In this document: positions 1 through 21,033 of the stretch, in pieces
How positions within the stretch are numbered: the stretch's first letter is position 1
Layout of the letters: the number at the start of each line of letters is the position of its first letter
Assembly (NCBI RefSeq): GCF_037975245.1
Contig: NC_092561.1
Location: 3,829,001-3,893,000 of the forward strand
Length of the DNA: 64,000 nucleotides
Direction: 5' to 3'
From: Apostichopus japonicus
Lineage: Eukaryota; Echinodermata; Holothuroidea; Aspidochirotida; Stichopodidae
Notes under the pieces: model-generated
Database searches by the model: none
What the model was told of the DNA's origin: nothing
What the model saw: the letters and a program-made list of their open reading frames with translations, nothing else
Position numbers and translations under genes: made by a program

Positions 1-1761
1 TTGTAACCTACGGTATGACTGGTATTTCTTGCCCTATAAACATAGAAGTCGAGAAATTGGTGCAACTCGATCACTGACATAATGGAACTGTTCAGATACT
101 TATGGTTGATGAGATATATGTGTTTTCAAGCTGTTTTTGATTATTTCCCATTATGCCTCACTCACTCATGAATATTAAAAAGATCAAAGTTGTTGCAAAG
201 AGCATATACTTACTATGTTGTTACATCACCATACCAAGTATGAACTAAATCAGACATAGGGTTGAAGATATATTGCCATATATGAATTGTACGTTAACCC
301 CGCCCACTCATCAATATGCATGAAATGGGAAGCACGAACAATAGAGCACATTTACACAACATGGGGCATCTACTGTACCTACAGTACTGTACCAAGCATG
401 GCATTGAATCATCTCATGCTTCTTGATACAGCAAACAAAGCCCCCCCCCCCCCCAACACACACGCCATCACGATTACAAAGGTTACCAAGCCTTCAGCAT
501 CATATAACCACAAAGAGTCACTCAGTGGCATGAGCAGTGGAGAAGGTGGAGGAAGGGAAGGGGCAAATTTAACTTTTCCCCAATTGATTAAGGTATGGCG
601 TTTAAACTTTGTGAATGGTCCAGAGGAGAATGAGCAATTTTAAATGGGGGAGGGGCTGAACTTGGGTCATTTTAGTTATACCTATGTCGCAATGTAGGAG
701 TCCATACCCAGAATTTTATGTTTTTTAGCGCCAACTGGTGCATTCTTTAGGTCTGTACATCAGGGGTGCAATCATGTTGGGAGGGAAGGGGGGGGGGGGG
801 TCAGGGGGACACATTTCCCTTTCTGAGGGTAAAAGAAAATAATATGGAGTGTCCCCCACCCAGGTTAAGTGGCTGACTCGTGTAGGCACTTAGCCTTATA
901 TCAGGCTCATAATGACATGTGTATCTCATAACGGGAGCTCAAACATTGTGCTGTGAGTTTATCATTGTTTCATTCTCATTTGCTCAACCCCCAATGAAAA
1001 TTGAATTTTTCAACTGGGTTCAAAATATCAGAAATACAGATTTCATTAATATCTTAAATTAACTGAGTAACCTGGCCCATACACCGGTGAGGCTATATGC
1101 CGAGCCAGAAAATAAAGAAAGCCTGCAGCATTCACTAATCTCCTTTCCAGTATATTATATATTACTCTGTAAATATCACGTACAAGCAATACATGACACT
1201 ATATATAAATTATATTTTGCATTCAGTTTGGTAAGAAATGCCACCTGTGATGATATTTAAGTGTTTTTGAGATCTATAATTACTGTATATACTGTATCAC
1301 AGGAGTTTTGACACTGAGACTGCAGTATATGGTGCCTGGGTACTAAGATGTTAGCCATGTTGTTGTTATAACACTGTTACTCATTATATATACCTGAAGT
1401 TCTACGTAGTTTAATAGCTGACCCTCCCAGTCCCCAGCTGCCCCCCCCCCCCCCTTCGAGATTTTCACTTCCTATTAAAATGAAATGTAGTTTTGTATGG
1501 AAATTATCCATTGATAGCCCCGGCAGCATTTAATGAAATGACTTCTTCTGCGATTATTACTTGACAAGTAGAGTATTCTATGATATCAGAGTGTTTTATA
1601 TGATGTTACTTGGGAGTAACTGTATTAGAAAGCATTATATATAAGTGTCTATGCTAAGGTAACAGGTTGTAACAGTATGTAATTGTTAAATGTAAGAATT
1701 TGTGGCGATATACAAAAAATAACATGCACAGTTTTGAATGTAGCTGATGACTACTGTATAC

Positions 1762-2500
1762 ACAACCAGCTGTCATGAAGCTGACACAGTTAGTGGCGTG
1801 TATCATAGGAGGGTGCAGGTAGCCATGCCTCGATACAACCAGATGTATATGAAGCTGACACAGTTAGTGGTGTGTATCAAGGAGGGTGCTAGTAGCCATG
1901 CCTCAATACAACCAGCTGTATGAAGCTGACACAGTTGTGACCTGTATCACAGGAGGGTGCAGGTAGCCATGCCTCAATACAACCAGCGGTCATGAAGCTG
2001 ACATAGTCAGTGGCCTGTATCATAGGAGGGTGCAGGTAGCCATGCCTCAATATAACCAGCTGTCATGAAGCTGACACAGTTAGTGGCGTGTATCACAAGA
2101 GGGTGCAGGTAGCCATGCCTCAATATAACCAGCTCTCATGAAGCTGACACAGTTAGTGGCGTGTATCATAGGAGGGTGCAGGTAGCCATGCCTCGATACA
2201 ACCAGATATATATGAAGCTGACACAGTTAGTGGTGTGTATCAAGGAGGGTGCTAGTAGCCATGCCTCAATACAACCAGCTGTATGAAGCTGACACAGTTG
2301 TGACCTGTATCACAGGAGGGTGCAGGTAGCCATGCCTCAATACAACCAGCTGTCATGAAGCTGACACAGTCAGTGGCCTGTATCAAGGAGGGTGCAGATA
2401 GCCTAGCCTCGAAGATCAATACAACCAGCTCTCATGAAGCTGACACAGTTAGTGGCCTGTATTGTACAGTATCAAGGAGGGTGAAGGTAGCCATTTCACC
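1762..2500. repeat. 70-bp minisatellite array
   Basis: About ten imperfect copies of a unit of roughly 70 bp containing CATGAAGCTGACACAGTTAG, GGAGGGTGCAGGTAGCC and ATGCCTCAATACAACCAGC. Further copies occur at 3,005-3,103 and 4,325-4,480, and one or two copies in intron 6 of units 1 to 3. The block from the array to the ACAAGATCTTTAATT sequence at 2,340-2,700 is repeated at about 4,340-4,690, so this intergenic block descends from intron-6 sequence. Confidence 0.88.
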
Positions 2501-2710
2501 TCTATTGTCTGTCAGGGACAATGGTTCCGTTGTGGATTTACTTAATATTTCATATTGTCAATGTTTAAGAACGCACCATGTGACGTCTTAACGTCTAGTA
2601 ATTTTCTAGGGAAGACTCGCAGATCCCCTACTGACAAAGGAGTCAGCTACAACGACCTCAGGGCCCTATCCACTCTTTTACAAGATCTTTAATTCACATG
2701 TAGCTTGGAA

Positions 2711-3004
2711 ACCTCGGGAAGTGCCGTTTACGGCCATCTAGAGGGTTTGTTAATCCCAAAATTTTCTTGTACGCTTCGCGCCAACTCATGGTGGCGCTAC
2801 GCTTAGATAGTCAACAAGGTCATATCCCCCCCCCCCCCCACTCGGAAGTACGGATCGCCGCCCATGCATATGACACCATTTTGCATTTCAGCCCTTCTTT
2901 GAAAGCAAAAATTGTACACCCATCCCCTTAGACCCATCCCCCAGGACGGCGATCATTCATGCCTGGCGCCCCCCCCCTATTGGAAAATCCTGGATACGCC
3001 CCTG
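2711..3004. mobile_element. hAT-like fragment, right end only
   Basis: The right end reads GGATACGCCCCTG, a typical hAT terminus, followed by minisatellite sequence resuming at TATCAAGG. I found no matching left end or target duplication, so it looks like a truncated copy or the product of a nested event. It contains the GCGCCAACTCATGGTGGCGC hairpin shared with the other elements here. Confidence 0.5.
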
Positions 3005-3103
3005 TATCAAGGAGGGTGCTAGTAGCCATGCCTCAATACAACCAGCTGTATGAAGCTGACACAGTTGTGACCTGTATCACAGGAGGGTGCAGGTAGCCAT
3101 GCC

Positions 3104-4324
3104 CAGGGGCGGCGATCTGTTTCAAATATTGGGGGGGACATGCAGGCAAATTACTATCAAAGCGGAGCGCCACCATTGGTTGGCGCGCAGCGTACAAAAA
3201 AAAATTCTGGTTTTGATAGCCCCCAGATCACCGGAAATGGCACTTCTCGGGCTTGAAACTGACCAACCAGATGTACACTTTTGCCTGAGAACCAAGTTTT
3301 TCCTAATAGTTTTTTTTTTTCATTCATAACCTTTTTTTCAAGATTGTCCCCAGTCACACATCATGTTCTACCTCATTGCATCTCCTGTGGATCATTGCTT
3401 TTGTAGGTAATTCTACGTAACGCCCCACAATACCCGTCAGCCCCACTTTTCAAGGTTTTAAGCCCATTATTTGTTCAGAATTTGAATAATAAATTCACTT
3501 CAAAACATACCCATAATGTTGCATAATATTTCATCTATGGACAACCAATATAGAAAAAAAAACCCTCAACCCCTAACAGACCGTTCAAAATTGCACGAGT
3601 AGAGGGAAGTATGATGAAGAATATTGGTCAAGGAATTTTCGAAAATTCAGACACAGTTAAATTATTGGTGTACAAATATTAAAACCTCTTATAACGGCTA
3701 CTATAAAACTTCGATATCATAGACAATACCAAAAAAATATGCACGAGGGAGAGGGCGGTCTCCACCCTTCATCCCCCTCCCTTGGCTACTCACCTGCGGT
3801 TAGAAATCTTGTAGGAAACAGGACAAATGGAAACCCAGTGAACCCATATCGATGTGGATCATATATATGATTGTACGTACTTACACAAGATGCAAACCAA
3901 ATTTCATTACGGATGCGGTCCGTCTAGCTATTCATTTCGAAAAAAAAGTAAAAACTACTTTCGGTCATATATAGTAAAAAATTGTGACACGGTTAGACAG
4001 GCGCCTTGCGAGGAATTTGGGAGGGGCAAAGCTTGTACCCAGACTTTCTAAGCGTAGCGCCACCATTAGTTGGCGCGAAGCGCAAAAAAAAATTCGGCCG
4101 AAATGCCTCCCAGATTGCTGGAAATGGCACTTCCCAGGCCTTGTAAGTTGCATCTAAGCATTTTCTATTTTGAAATTACTAGCGATATCATAAAAAATAC
4201 AAAACATATGCTTAAAAAAAACTATGCCACCAAATATTGGGGGGGATATTTGATACTATATCCCCCCACCTAAAATATTGGGGGGGACATGTCCCCCCCG
4301 TCCCCCCCATGATCGCCGCCCATG
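3104..4324. mobile_element. Non-autonomous hAT-like element, unit 1 (1,221 bp)
   Basis: The left end CAGGGGCGGCGATC and right end GATCGCCGCCCATG form near-perfect terminal inverted repeats. The 8-bp duplication GCCATGCC flanks it at 3,096-3,103 and 4,325-4,332. It lies inside a copy of the 70-bp minisatellite. The interior shows internal C/G runs and the GCGCCAC...TTGGCGCG motif. No transposase ORF is present. Confidence 0.88.
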
Positions 4325-4893
4325 GCCATGCCTCAATACAACCAGCTGTCATGAAGCTGACACAGTCAGTGGCCTGTATCAAGGAGGGTGCGGATAGCCT
4401 TGCCTCAATACAACCAGCTGTCATGAAGCTGACACAGTTAGTGGCCTGTATTGTATCAAGGAGGGTGAAGGTAGCCATTTCACCTCTATTGTCTGTCAGG
4501 GACAATGGTTCCGTTGTGGATTTACTTAATATTTCATATTGTCAATGTTTAAGAACGCACCATGTGACGCCCGTCTAGTAATTTTCTAGGGAAGACTCGC
4601 AGATCCCCTACTGACAAAGGAGTCAGCTACAACGACCTCAGGGCCCTATCCACTCATTTACAAGATCTTTAATTCACATGTAGCTTTCCAAGAAGCTTGA
4701 TGTCCCCAAGTAAAACAGGGTGGATAGTTATAGTCATTCCATCACTACCTTCATGTGGCAGCCCTTAAACATGGTATCACATGTCATTTGATCTCGCTTT
4801 TATTAGGAAGGTCTTATGCATTACTACAGTACTATCAATAGCAGAAGCGATACACACATTTAATATTATACAGTCTAATACCTTACTGTAAGA

Positions 4894-5492
4894 GGGACAA
4901 ACTAAAACGAATGACAGCGAATGACCGAATGACAATTGACTTTGTACAGGGTTAATTATCATTTGCGAATGACAGCGAATGACAACGAATGACAACGAAG
5001 GACAGGGTTGAGTGGAGAATGAATGAGTAACGGAGTGGAGTAAATGCGGTTATTGATTTTCTGCGCAAAAATGATTTGAGGAAAATCGCATCACGTGGTT
5101 GCAGGGTTTTGGTGTAATTTACGGATAGAAACCACATTGCGCTTTAGTGCTGTGCTTTTTACCACTGTAGATTTATATAAAAAAGATAACTGAAGCCGTT
5201 TCAAGATTATATAGTATTGTTAGTTTCTAACAATTAATATCGGAAAAAATGACGTTAAATTTACTTTTTAAAATCAGACTTACAATTTCGCTTACTTTAA
5301 GGTGCGTTTTTATCTTGTCCGTATTTTACTAGATCTAGATACCCACGAAGTCTGAACTGTGATATCCATTTGAAGCAAATGTCTGTGCTGTCATTACTGT
5401 CATTCGTTTTAGTCAACGCAATTTTTTAGTGTGTACAACATATTGTCATTCGTTATGTGTAACGCAATTGTCATTCGTTTTAGTAACACCCC
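4894..5492. mobile_element. Terminal-inverted-repeat element, unit 1 (about 600 bp)
   Basis: The left end has ACTAAAACGAATGACA and the right end has TGTCATTCGTTTTAGT. The flanks show TGTAAGAG and TGTAAGAT, a near-perfect 8-bp duplication. The left interior carries several direct copies of a GAATGACA motif. It is absent from units 2 to 4. It is probably non-autonomous, with no transposase. Confidence 0.65.
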
Positions 5493-5621
5493 TGTAAGAT
5501 GGTGTTCATTATTAAGGAGGTAGTGTTGCCTGTACTACCTAACTATTACATTAAGTTTTTAAGTACCTATCATAGATTAGTAATTATTACTGTACTTGAT
5601 TCAAAGTACTGTAGTACGTTT

Positions 5622-5811
5622 TAAGAAAAGTCACCTAGGAAAGAACCTGGGCATGAAAACCAAACAACCAAATGACTGCATGATCTGCTCTCAACCCCAG
5701 TCCCCTTGCATCGAGAGTGCGACTGTGTGATCATTGTCAGGTGTGTATCACGATTGACCTCGCAAGGGAACAGATACCACACATGATCTTGGCCAAAAGG
5801 CCGAAAAGTGT
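5622..5811 (-). pseudogene. U2 snRNA-headed sequence, unit 1
   Basis: On the minus strand the first 44 bp (5,768-5,811) match the 5' end of U2 snRNA: CGGCCTTTTGGC, AAGATCA, GTGTGGTATCTGTTC. The rest of U2 (Sm site, stem-loops III and IV) is missing. It is replaced by an unrelated tail that can fold through CCCTTGC and GCAAGGG. The branch-point-recognition site has GTGGTA in place of GTAGTA. It lies about 0.9 kb upstream of exon 1 of the SWSAP1-like gene. Confidence 0.6.
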
Positions 5812-6707
5812 ACTGTTTTGCACCACTCAATACTTCCGGGTTAAAATGGCCGAGAGCTATACAATATAATACACTGTGTACTGTGTCTTCATTCATTACC
5901 TATGGCGGAACAGAAATAGGCCTAGTTACTTACCTTGTGCTTGTAGCTTTTAGTCGATGGAGTGTTAACTTTAAGTTCTTTTTGTAGTTCAAGTTGAAAT
6001 ATAAAACTTGAACTTGAATCCTACTTATCCAGTTGTTGTTGCTTTTCTTTGAAAACTAAATGAAAATACAACACACATGACACAAAAAACCGGTGTACGT
6101 CCAAAATCAAGCTGCCAAGTGATAAAATTGGAAATCCCCTATTGCTGATTTTGGGTGTTAATGTATTGAGCAATTACCTTACACCCTCCCGTAACTTGTT
6201 TATTGCTATATTTTAGTGCACATTTGTGCAGACCCATATTTCTACATTCCGTTCGTATACGTACATATACATGAACTCAAAATATATACAGGGTATTCGA
6301 GTTAGCATGGTAACAATGTGCACTTGTTATAATAATGAAAATAATGATAATCATAATAACAATAAATTAAAATTGTTTAATAATAATGTGCTAGCAATTT
6401 TCTACCACAACAATATATCTGCATGCAACAATATCTACCGTATTTCAGCATTATATGTATAGTTAAATAGCCGAGCACTAAAGGCAGTTGCAGGTTTCTA
6501 GCTTGACCTAAACAGATCATTCATGGTCTGATGTTCAGTATCCAATTAATATGTGTCAAAATATGTGTCAAAATACCCGTGCGTATTTATTGGAATGAAT
6601 CATTAATGTGTTTTCTCTAAAGACAATCATTAACGTATGACATTTTACTGGTTCCACAGTATGGTCACTTAGCTTAAGGCGGTAATTATGAAACACAAAT
6701 ACAGACG

Positions 6708-15143
<8,436 letters not shown>

Positions 15144-15570
15144 CTTCTTTTCTTTTCTTTTTTTCTTGTTGTCTGTTATGTTCCCTTTTCTGTCCTTTGT
15201 TGTTTATTTTCTTGTTAATCAACTTAAGTTGGCATTGCGACATCTTGTCAATAACAGTACCATGATCTCGTTAGAATACTTGAATTTTTCCTCTACGATT
15301 CCGTTAAGGAAAGAGTGAACAAGTTTTGCACTTTAGTTTCATGTATATTGGGTTTGGGACATAACTTCTACACATTCATATACTATTACTCGAGCTAAAT
15401 TCAAGCAAATACTATCTTTAACGTTATAAATATTATATGCTACTTGGTGATACATAAAGTCAATACAGGAAGATGTTATCCTTGGTGATATTATCACAGT
15501 TGAATGTACCCATTAATTTTTGTTATATCAGAGTATCCCGATCACAAAATTTATGATACTACTAATAATA

Positions 15571-17781
15571 TTAAAGCACGGAACACTGAGATATACTCAC
15601 CAGACCATAACAAAGTATCTTTGCTGCATATGACGTAGCTACAAGTAGCTTCTCTCCCTCCTCTGTCATCAATGTTGTCATACACCGTGCTGTATCTTCT
15701 GTCCGTTTGGTTGTCAACAACTGCTGACCATCTTGACTGTACTGTGTGATGATACGTGTTCCACCACCATACCACAAGATGTATACAAAACCTGCCCTGT
15801 CTGCACATATACTGTAAGGACGCCAAGTCTTTCTGTCAATATCTGGTATCGGAAGCTTGTATAGTAACTCTGCCTCTGTTTTAGTTGTATCAATGGTTAC
15901 AGCGTATGCACATCTACTCGCTTCATCGCATATCAGCAGAACGCCTTTATGATAAAGGATATCTCTTGACAGTTTTATAACCTCTGGCAGCTTCAAAGCT
16001 GGAATGAAAGTCAATTCGTCATCAAATATAAATAGCAATCCACTATATGTACCTACAATGATGTGGCCACGTTTAGGATCAGTAGTTATACAAGACGCAT
16101 ACTTCTGATTCACCGTTTTGAGGTCATCAAAGAGGGACGTGATGTTATTTTGAGTAAAGGACCCATCATGAATATTATAAACACCAACCTGATTGGATAC
16201 ACAAACCGAAGCTATCCTATCACGTGATAAAGCAGCACAGTAACGCGTGGGATAAAGAGAGCTCCCTTTGGCTTCATCTATCTTGTCATGACGAATCTGA
16301 CGTCCTTGTCTGTTTATGACAGTGATGAATGATTGGTCAAATGGTAAACACCCAGAGACGACGATGTTACCAGATCCGGTACCTGTTATACTAGTTAAAA
16401 ACCCATTAACTTTGATCACATCAATATCAACAACATATTCTAAATGATCCGATATATTTACTCTATCAGTACACAACATTGGTAGATCATCCATTGTTAT
16501 ATCAGATAAAGATTCCATTTCTGGAAAATCTTTCATAAGATCCTCAACAAGAGGTTCACTCGCAGCTCTTATATCAGGAATACATTGTGCGTCAGTCCAG
16601 TGGTTCTGTGATTCAAGGACACTAGAAGCTATAGTAGACAAATCTTCAAACTTATTGACCCATTGGTTACAAAGATCTGATAAGTTTTGTGTTTCTCTAA
16701 GCTTGCGTTGCTGTTGTTCGTCTATTGTCTTATTTCTCTCATTCATTAATGCATCAAGTCGGTTCATTTTTTCGTCAATCTTTAATTCTCTGTTTTCCAT
16801 TCCATTTCGTTTGGTATCCTCTTTCTCTTTTGATTCCCTAATTTTAATTTCAATCATCCTGTCGTAATCTTCTCTTATTTTTCTTATTTTCTCTTCCATT
16901 TCTGATTCTAATTCTTTCAATTCTTTTTGACTCCTTTCTTCAAGAACTGTTTTAAATCTGTTGAAAACTCTCTTTTCTTTCTCTTTCTTATTCTTTAACT
17001 TCCTGGTCTGATCTTCGTACTGCGTTTTCCATTTCCTTTTTGTAACAGCAACGATTGATGTAAGTTCTGCATTTATTCTGTTTATCTTATCAGTTAAGCT
17101 GGTTACATTTTCTTTCCGTTTTACAAGTTCATCCAATCTCTTCTGCAATCTCTCTCTTTCTTCTTTCGACACATTCGCAACGTCTTGTAGGTCATGACCT
17201 TTGTGTTTTCCATATGTACATGTTATACAAACAGGGAGATTGCCACAAGCACAACAACATAAATGAGCTATAAATTCTGTATGAATATGGCACCTAGGAG
17301 CTTCCTTTAATGATGCAAGTTTTTCTAATGTGAGACTCTTTGCTTCAACATCTTTCAGAGCTAATACATTATCCCGATGATCAGCAACCATCTTGTTGGT
17401 CGAGTGAAATTGATAACACTGAACACAAAGAAAATCTTTGCACTTAAAACAGTACGCTGTAACCTTTAACTTTTTTGAACAGCAAACACAGACCCTAACT
17501 TCTTCATTTTCAATTGTTTTCTGTAGCTGAATAAACTGCAGCATACTTTTCATATGGAAGTCAGTCTTGAATCCATCTATTCTATTGTTTGGTATTTTAC
17601 AGACATCTTTACAAAGAGGACATTCAAATGTCCCAACCTGTCCTTCTAGTAAAGATTCCAGACATTGTTTACAGAATCTATGCAGACATGGTAATTGTTT
17701 CGGTTCTTTAAACAGATCCAAACAAATTGAACATTCAAAGAATTTATCTTCGATGTCTTTCCAAGGAGATGGACAAGCCAT
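15571..17781 (-). CDS. TRIM-family RING E3 ubiquitin ligase-like protein, unit 1
   Basis: A single 736-codon exon. A C3HC4 RING occupies residues 17-57 (C17, C20, C32, H34, C37, C40, C54, C57). A first B-box lies at about 97-143, a second at about 161-203 (CHIH to GHD), and a long charged coiled coil at about 205-390. A C-terminal region at about 420-725 has repeating strand patterns like the beta-propellers of TRIM2/TRIM3/TRIM56-type proteins. Such proteins are E3 ligases, often in innate immunity. The ATG at 17,779-17,781 was chosen because a splice acceptor (TTTCTTTACAG) lies about 20 bp upstream, implying a 5' UTR intron. Nine codons before the stop a GTGAGT donor falls on a codon boundary at 15,595-15,600, so the true C-terminus may come from a further exon. 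Confidence 0.85.
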   Translation of the reverse strand: MACPSPWKDIEDKFFECSICLDLFKEPKQLPCLHRFCKQCLESLLEGQVGTFECPLCKDVCKIPNNRIDGFKTDFHMKSMLQFIQLQKTIENEEVRVCVCCSKKLKVTAYCFKCKDFLCVQCYQFHSTNKMVADHRDNVLALKDVEAKSLTLEKLASLKEAPRCHIHTEFIAHLCCCACGNLPVCITCTYGKHKGHDLQDVANVSKEERERLQKRLDELVKRKENVTSLTDKINRINAELTSIVAVTKRKWKTQYEDQTRKLKNKKEKEKRVFNRFKTVLEERSQKELKELESEMEEKIRKIREDYDRMIEIKIRESKEKEDTKRNGMENRELKIDEKMNRLDALMNERNKTIDEQQQRKLRETQNLSDLCNQWVNKFEDLSTIASSVLESQNHWTDAQCIPDIRAASEPLVEDLMKDFPEMESLSDITMDDLPMLCTDRVNISDHLEYVVDIDVIKVNGFLTSITGTGSGNIVVSGCLPFDQSFITVINRQGRQIRHDKIDEAKGSSLYPTRYCAALSRDRIASVCVSNQVGVYNIHDGSFTQNNITSLFDDLKTVNQKYASCITTDPKRGHIIVGTYSGLLFIFDDELTFIPALKLPEVIKLSRDILYHKGVLLICDEASRCAYAVTIDTTKTEAELLYKLPIPDIDRKTWRPYSICADRAGFVYILWYGGGTRIITQYSQDGQQLLTTKRTEDTARCMTTLMTEEGEKLLVATSYAAKILCYGLVSISQCSVL

Positions 17782-19154
17782 TTTTGTCTCGAAATTATAT
17801 CTGTAAAGAAAATTATGATTAAATGTTAATTAATATCATAATTTGAATTAACAAATTGAGAGCATAAAAATTAAGTAGAAACACCTTCAATAAAATGAAT
17901 TCAATAACTTTTCTTTGTAACCTACGGTATGACTGGTATTTCTTGCCCTATGAACATAGAAGTCGAGAAATTGGTGCAACTCAATCACTGACATACTGTA
18001 ATGGAACTGTTCAGATACTTGTGGTTGATGAGATATATATATGTGTTTACAAGCAGTATTTGACTATTTCCCATTACACCCCACAAACTCATGAATATGA
18101 AAAAGGTCAAAGTTGTTGCAAAGAGCATATACTTACTATGTTGTTACATCACCATACCAAGTATGAACTAAATCAGACATAGGGTTAAAGAGATATTGCC
18201 ATATATATGAATTGTACGTTAACCCCGCCCACTCATCAATATGCATGAAACAGGAAGCACAAACAACAGAGAACAATTAACCAACATGGGGCATCTACTT
18301 ACTATACCAAGCACGACATTAACTCAAATTGTGCTTCTGGCCATCACAAACACAGGCGCCCCCCCCCCCCCCCGTACACACACACATGCCATCACGATTG
18401 CAAAGGTTACCAAGCCTACAGCATCATATAACCACAAAGAGTCACTCAGTGGCATGAGCAGCATAACAAATTGGAGGAATGGAGGTGGCAAATTAAACTC
18501 CCCCCCCCATTGATTAAGGTATGGCATTAAACATTGTGTTGATGGGCCAGAAGAGAACGAAAGATTATAAGTAGGTCAAGGGGGGGGGGGAACTGCACTT
18601 GGGTCATTGTAAATACCCTGTGTCGGGATGAAGGAGTCCACACCCAGGGTTTTATGGCTTTTAAGCGTCAACTGGTGCATTCTTAGGTATAAATTTAGGT
18701 CTGTACAAGCAGGGGCATCAATCATGGGGGGGGGGGGGGGCAGGGGTACACATTCCTCTTTCTGAAAGGTGGAATAATTAATATCAAATGTCCCCCACCC
18801 AGGTCTAGTGGCTGACTCCTGAAGGCACAAGCCCAATGCCAGGCTCATAATGACTCGTGTATCTCATAAAGGGAGCTCTGAAAACATTGTGCAATGAGAT
18901 TATTGGTTATTAATGTTTCATTCACATTTGCTCAACCCCCAATGAAAATAGAACTTCCACTGGGTTGAAGATATAAGAATGACAGATTTCATTTATAGGG
19001 TTAATTAACTGAGCAATCGAGCCCATACGTCTGTGAGGCTATATGCTGAGCAAGGAGATAATTTGAATGCCTGCACTGAGCATTCGCTAATCTCCTTTCT
19101 ACTAGGTTATTATTTTTTATATTATTTTTCATGTACAAGCAATATAACAGTATA

Positions 19155-19157
<3 letters not shown>

Positions 19158-19198
<41 letters not shown>
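19158..19198. repeat. (TA)n microsatellite, 5' flank of unit 2
   Basis: About 40 bp of TA repeats, not expanded at the matching place in units 1, 3 and 4. Confidence 0.95.
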
Positions 19199-19201
<3 letters not shown>

Positions 19202-20851
19202 ATATTTTTTTTGCATTCAATTTGGTTAGAAATGCCACTCATGATAGTTTTTAAGTGTTTTTGAGATATATTTCACATGAATTTGAACACAGATGATGCT
19301 AAGCCTGTGTGATAAGCTGTTTGCCATGTTGTTGTTTTAACAATGTTACTCATTATTCCTCAAGTTCTAGTTTAATAGCTGCCCCACCCTGCCCCCCTCT
19401 CCCCTGAGATCTACTTCCTCAATGAAAGTATGGGCCTAAGATAATGTGAATGCTTAGGCAGTAAGCACTATTCAGATAGTTTTAGCAAAATGTTCATATA
19501 TCCTTTCTTCTGATTTCATTGGTCAGTATACTGTAGTGTGCAACCTCAAAGTCACAGGCACGTATTGTAGGAATGGCATTCCAAACAATAAAACACAGGG
19601 TTTATTATAAGTGATCATTTTTTTTTAAATAACAACAAACGAAGAGAATTCCTAATCGTGAACAGTGTATCAGTTTATTACCGAACTATGGGTCATGTAT
19701 CTATTACATCTTTATGTTTTATGTTGGCCTATCAGTTTCAATGTTAGCTCTTATATCAGTAGTCAGTACCCTGATGTTTTAACTATGATTATTGAGGCAC
19801 AGTCCCCTACATGGCCCACCCACTCAGTTCTATTACCCCCCCCCCTCCTAGTAAAGCCCTTCTTGGCATGTAGAACAAATAATGATAACAACTAATTTAC
19901 ACCTAAATTCCCCATATGGCTTCCCCACTTTATACAGGCTACAGTTATCATAATACAGTAATGCCCTGGTGTGCTTTTATATCTTCATTTACCTGTCTGA
20001 ACAGTCAATAAGACAGAGCTTCTTTTTCCCTTCAATGTGATTTCACGTAATACAAATTTTCTAATTGACCTTTTTTTTTGTGAGTGTAAAATTCCCAAAC
20101 ATGAGATCTCAAAATATGAAATATTCAGATGCAACTAACAAGTGCCATTTCCGGCAATCTAGGAGGCATTGTTTGGCAAACAGTTTCTTGCTACCCTACA
20201 CACCAATTGATGGTGGCACTCCGCTTAGATAGTATCATGATGGTCTTTTAAAGGAAATTGCCCACCCACTAAAAATTACTTACAATTTAGGCCCTGGTAT
20301 ATACGCACATTTGGACGATACCTAATGTTTCTCGAAGCTCCCCCCCCCCTTTATCTACCCAGGCTAGGCCCCTGGAGCAACTTTATTTAATAGTTTTGAT
20401 GTTTCTGATAAAGTGAATATATACATTTGCCCAGTGATGTACCCAACAGTGCTTCTTAAATGTACTTATGATACCATATGTATATTATGTTTGCATGTTG
20501 TAGATATCTGTATAACAAGGTGAATTAATTATTATGTGCAAAGTTAACTTAACGAATGATTCCATTTTGGTTAAAGTTTCAATTTAATTAATCATGATAA
20601 AGGCTCTAAGTTACACCTGGATGTTAAATTGATATGACTTTCTTAATGTATGATCACTTGTCAGATGTGACTTTTGTAAAAATATATGACTAACATATCA
20701 ATTCAAAGATCAAATAATATGGTGTTTGTTATTATGGAAATAGTGTTGCCTGTACTTCCTAACTTTTACATTAAGTTTTTAAGTACCTACAGTATCATAG
20801 ATTATTAATTATTACTATACTAGATTCAAAGTACTGTAGTACTTTTTAATA

Positions 20852-21033
20852 AAAGTCACCTAGAGAGGAACCTGGGCATGAAAACCAAACAACCAAATGA
20901 CTGATCCGCTCTCAACCCCAGTCCCCTCGCATCGAGAGAGTTACTGTGTGATCATCGTCAGGTTTGTATCACGATTGACCTCGCAATGGAACAGATACCA
21001 CACATGATCTTGGCCAAAAGGCCGAGAAGTGAT
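20852..21033 (-). pseudogene. U2 snRNA-headed sequence, unit 2
   Basis: Head at about 20,990-21,033 (ATCACTTCTCGGCCTTTTGG onward), closer to U2 at its start than the unit-1 copy. The tail stem is weakened here (CCATTGC against GCGAGGG). Confidence 0.6.

Noticed and set aside
287-643. 118-codon ORF at the left of unit 1 and similar frames at 18,241 and 54,007
   Set aside because: The frames are not conserved between units; they run through poly-C tracts.
16655-17806. Plus-strand frames opposite the TRIM exons (also at 36,616 and 53,418)
   Set aside because: Low-complexity Ser/Leu/Phe translations antisense to the coiled coil and RING.
20990-21033. Functional U2 snRNA gene
   Set aside because: Only the 5' 44 bp match. 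The Sm site and later stem-loops are absent, and the branch-recognition bases differ between units.
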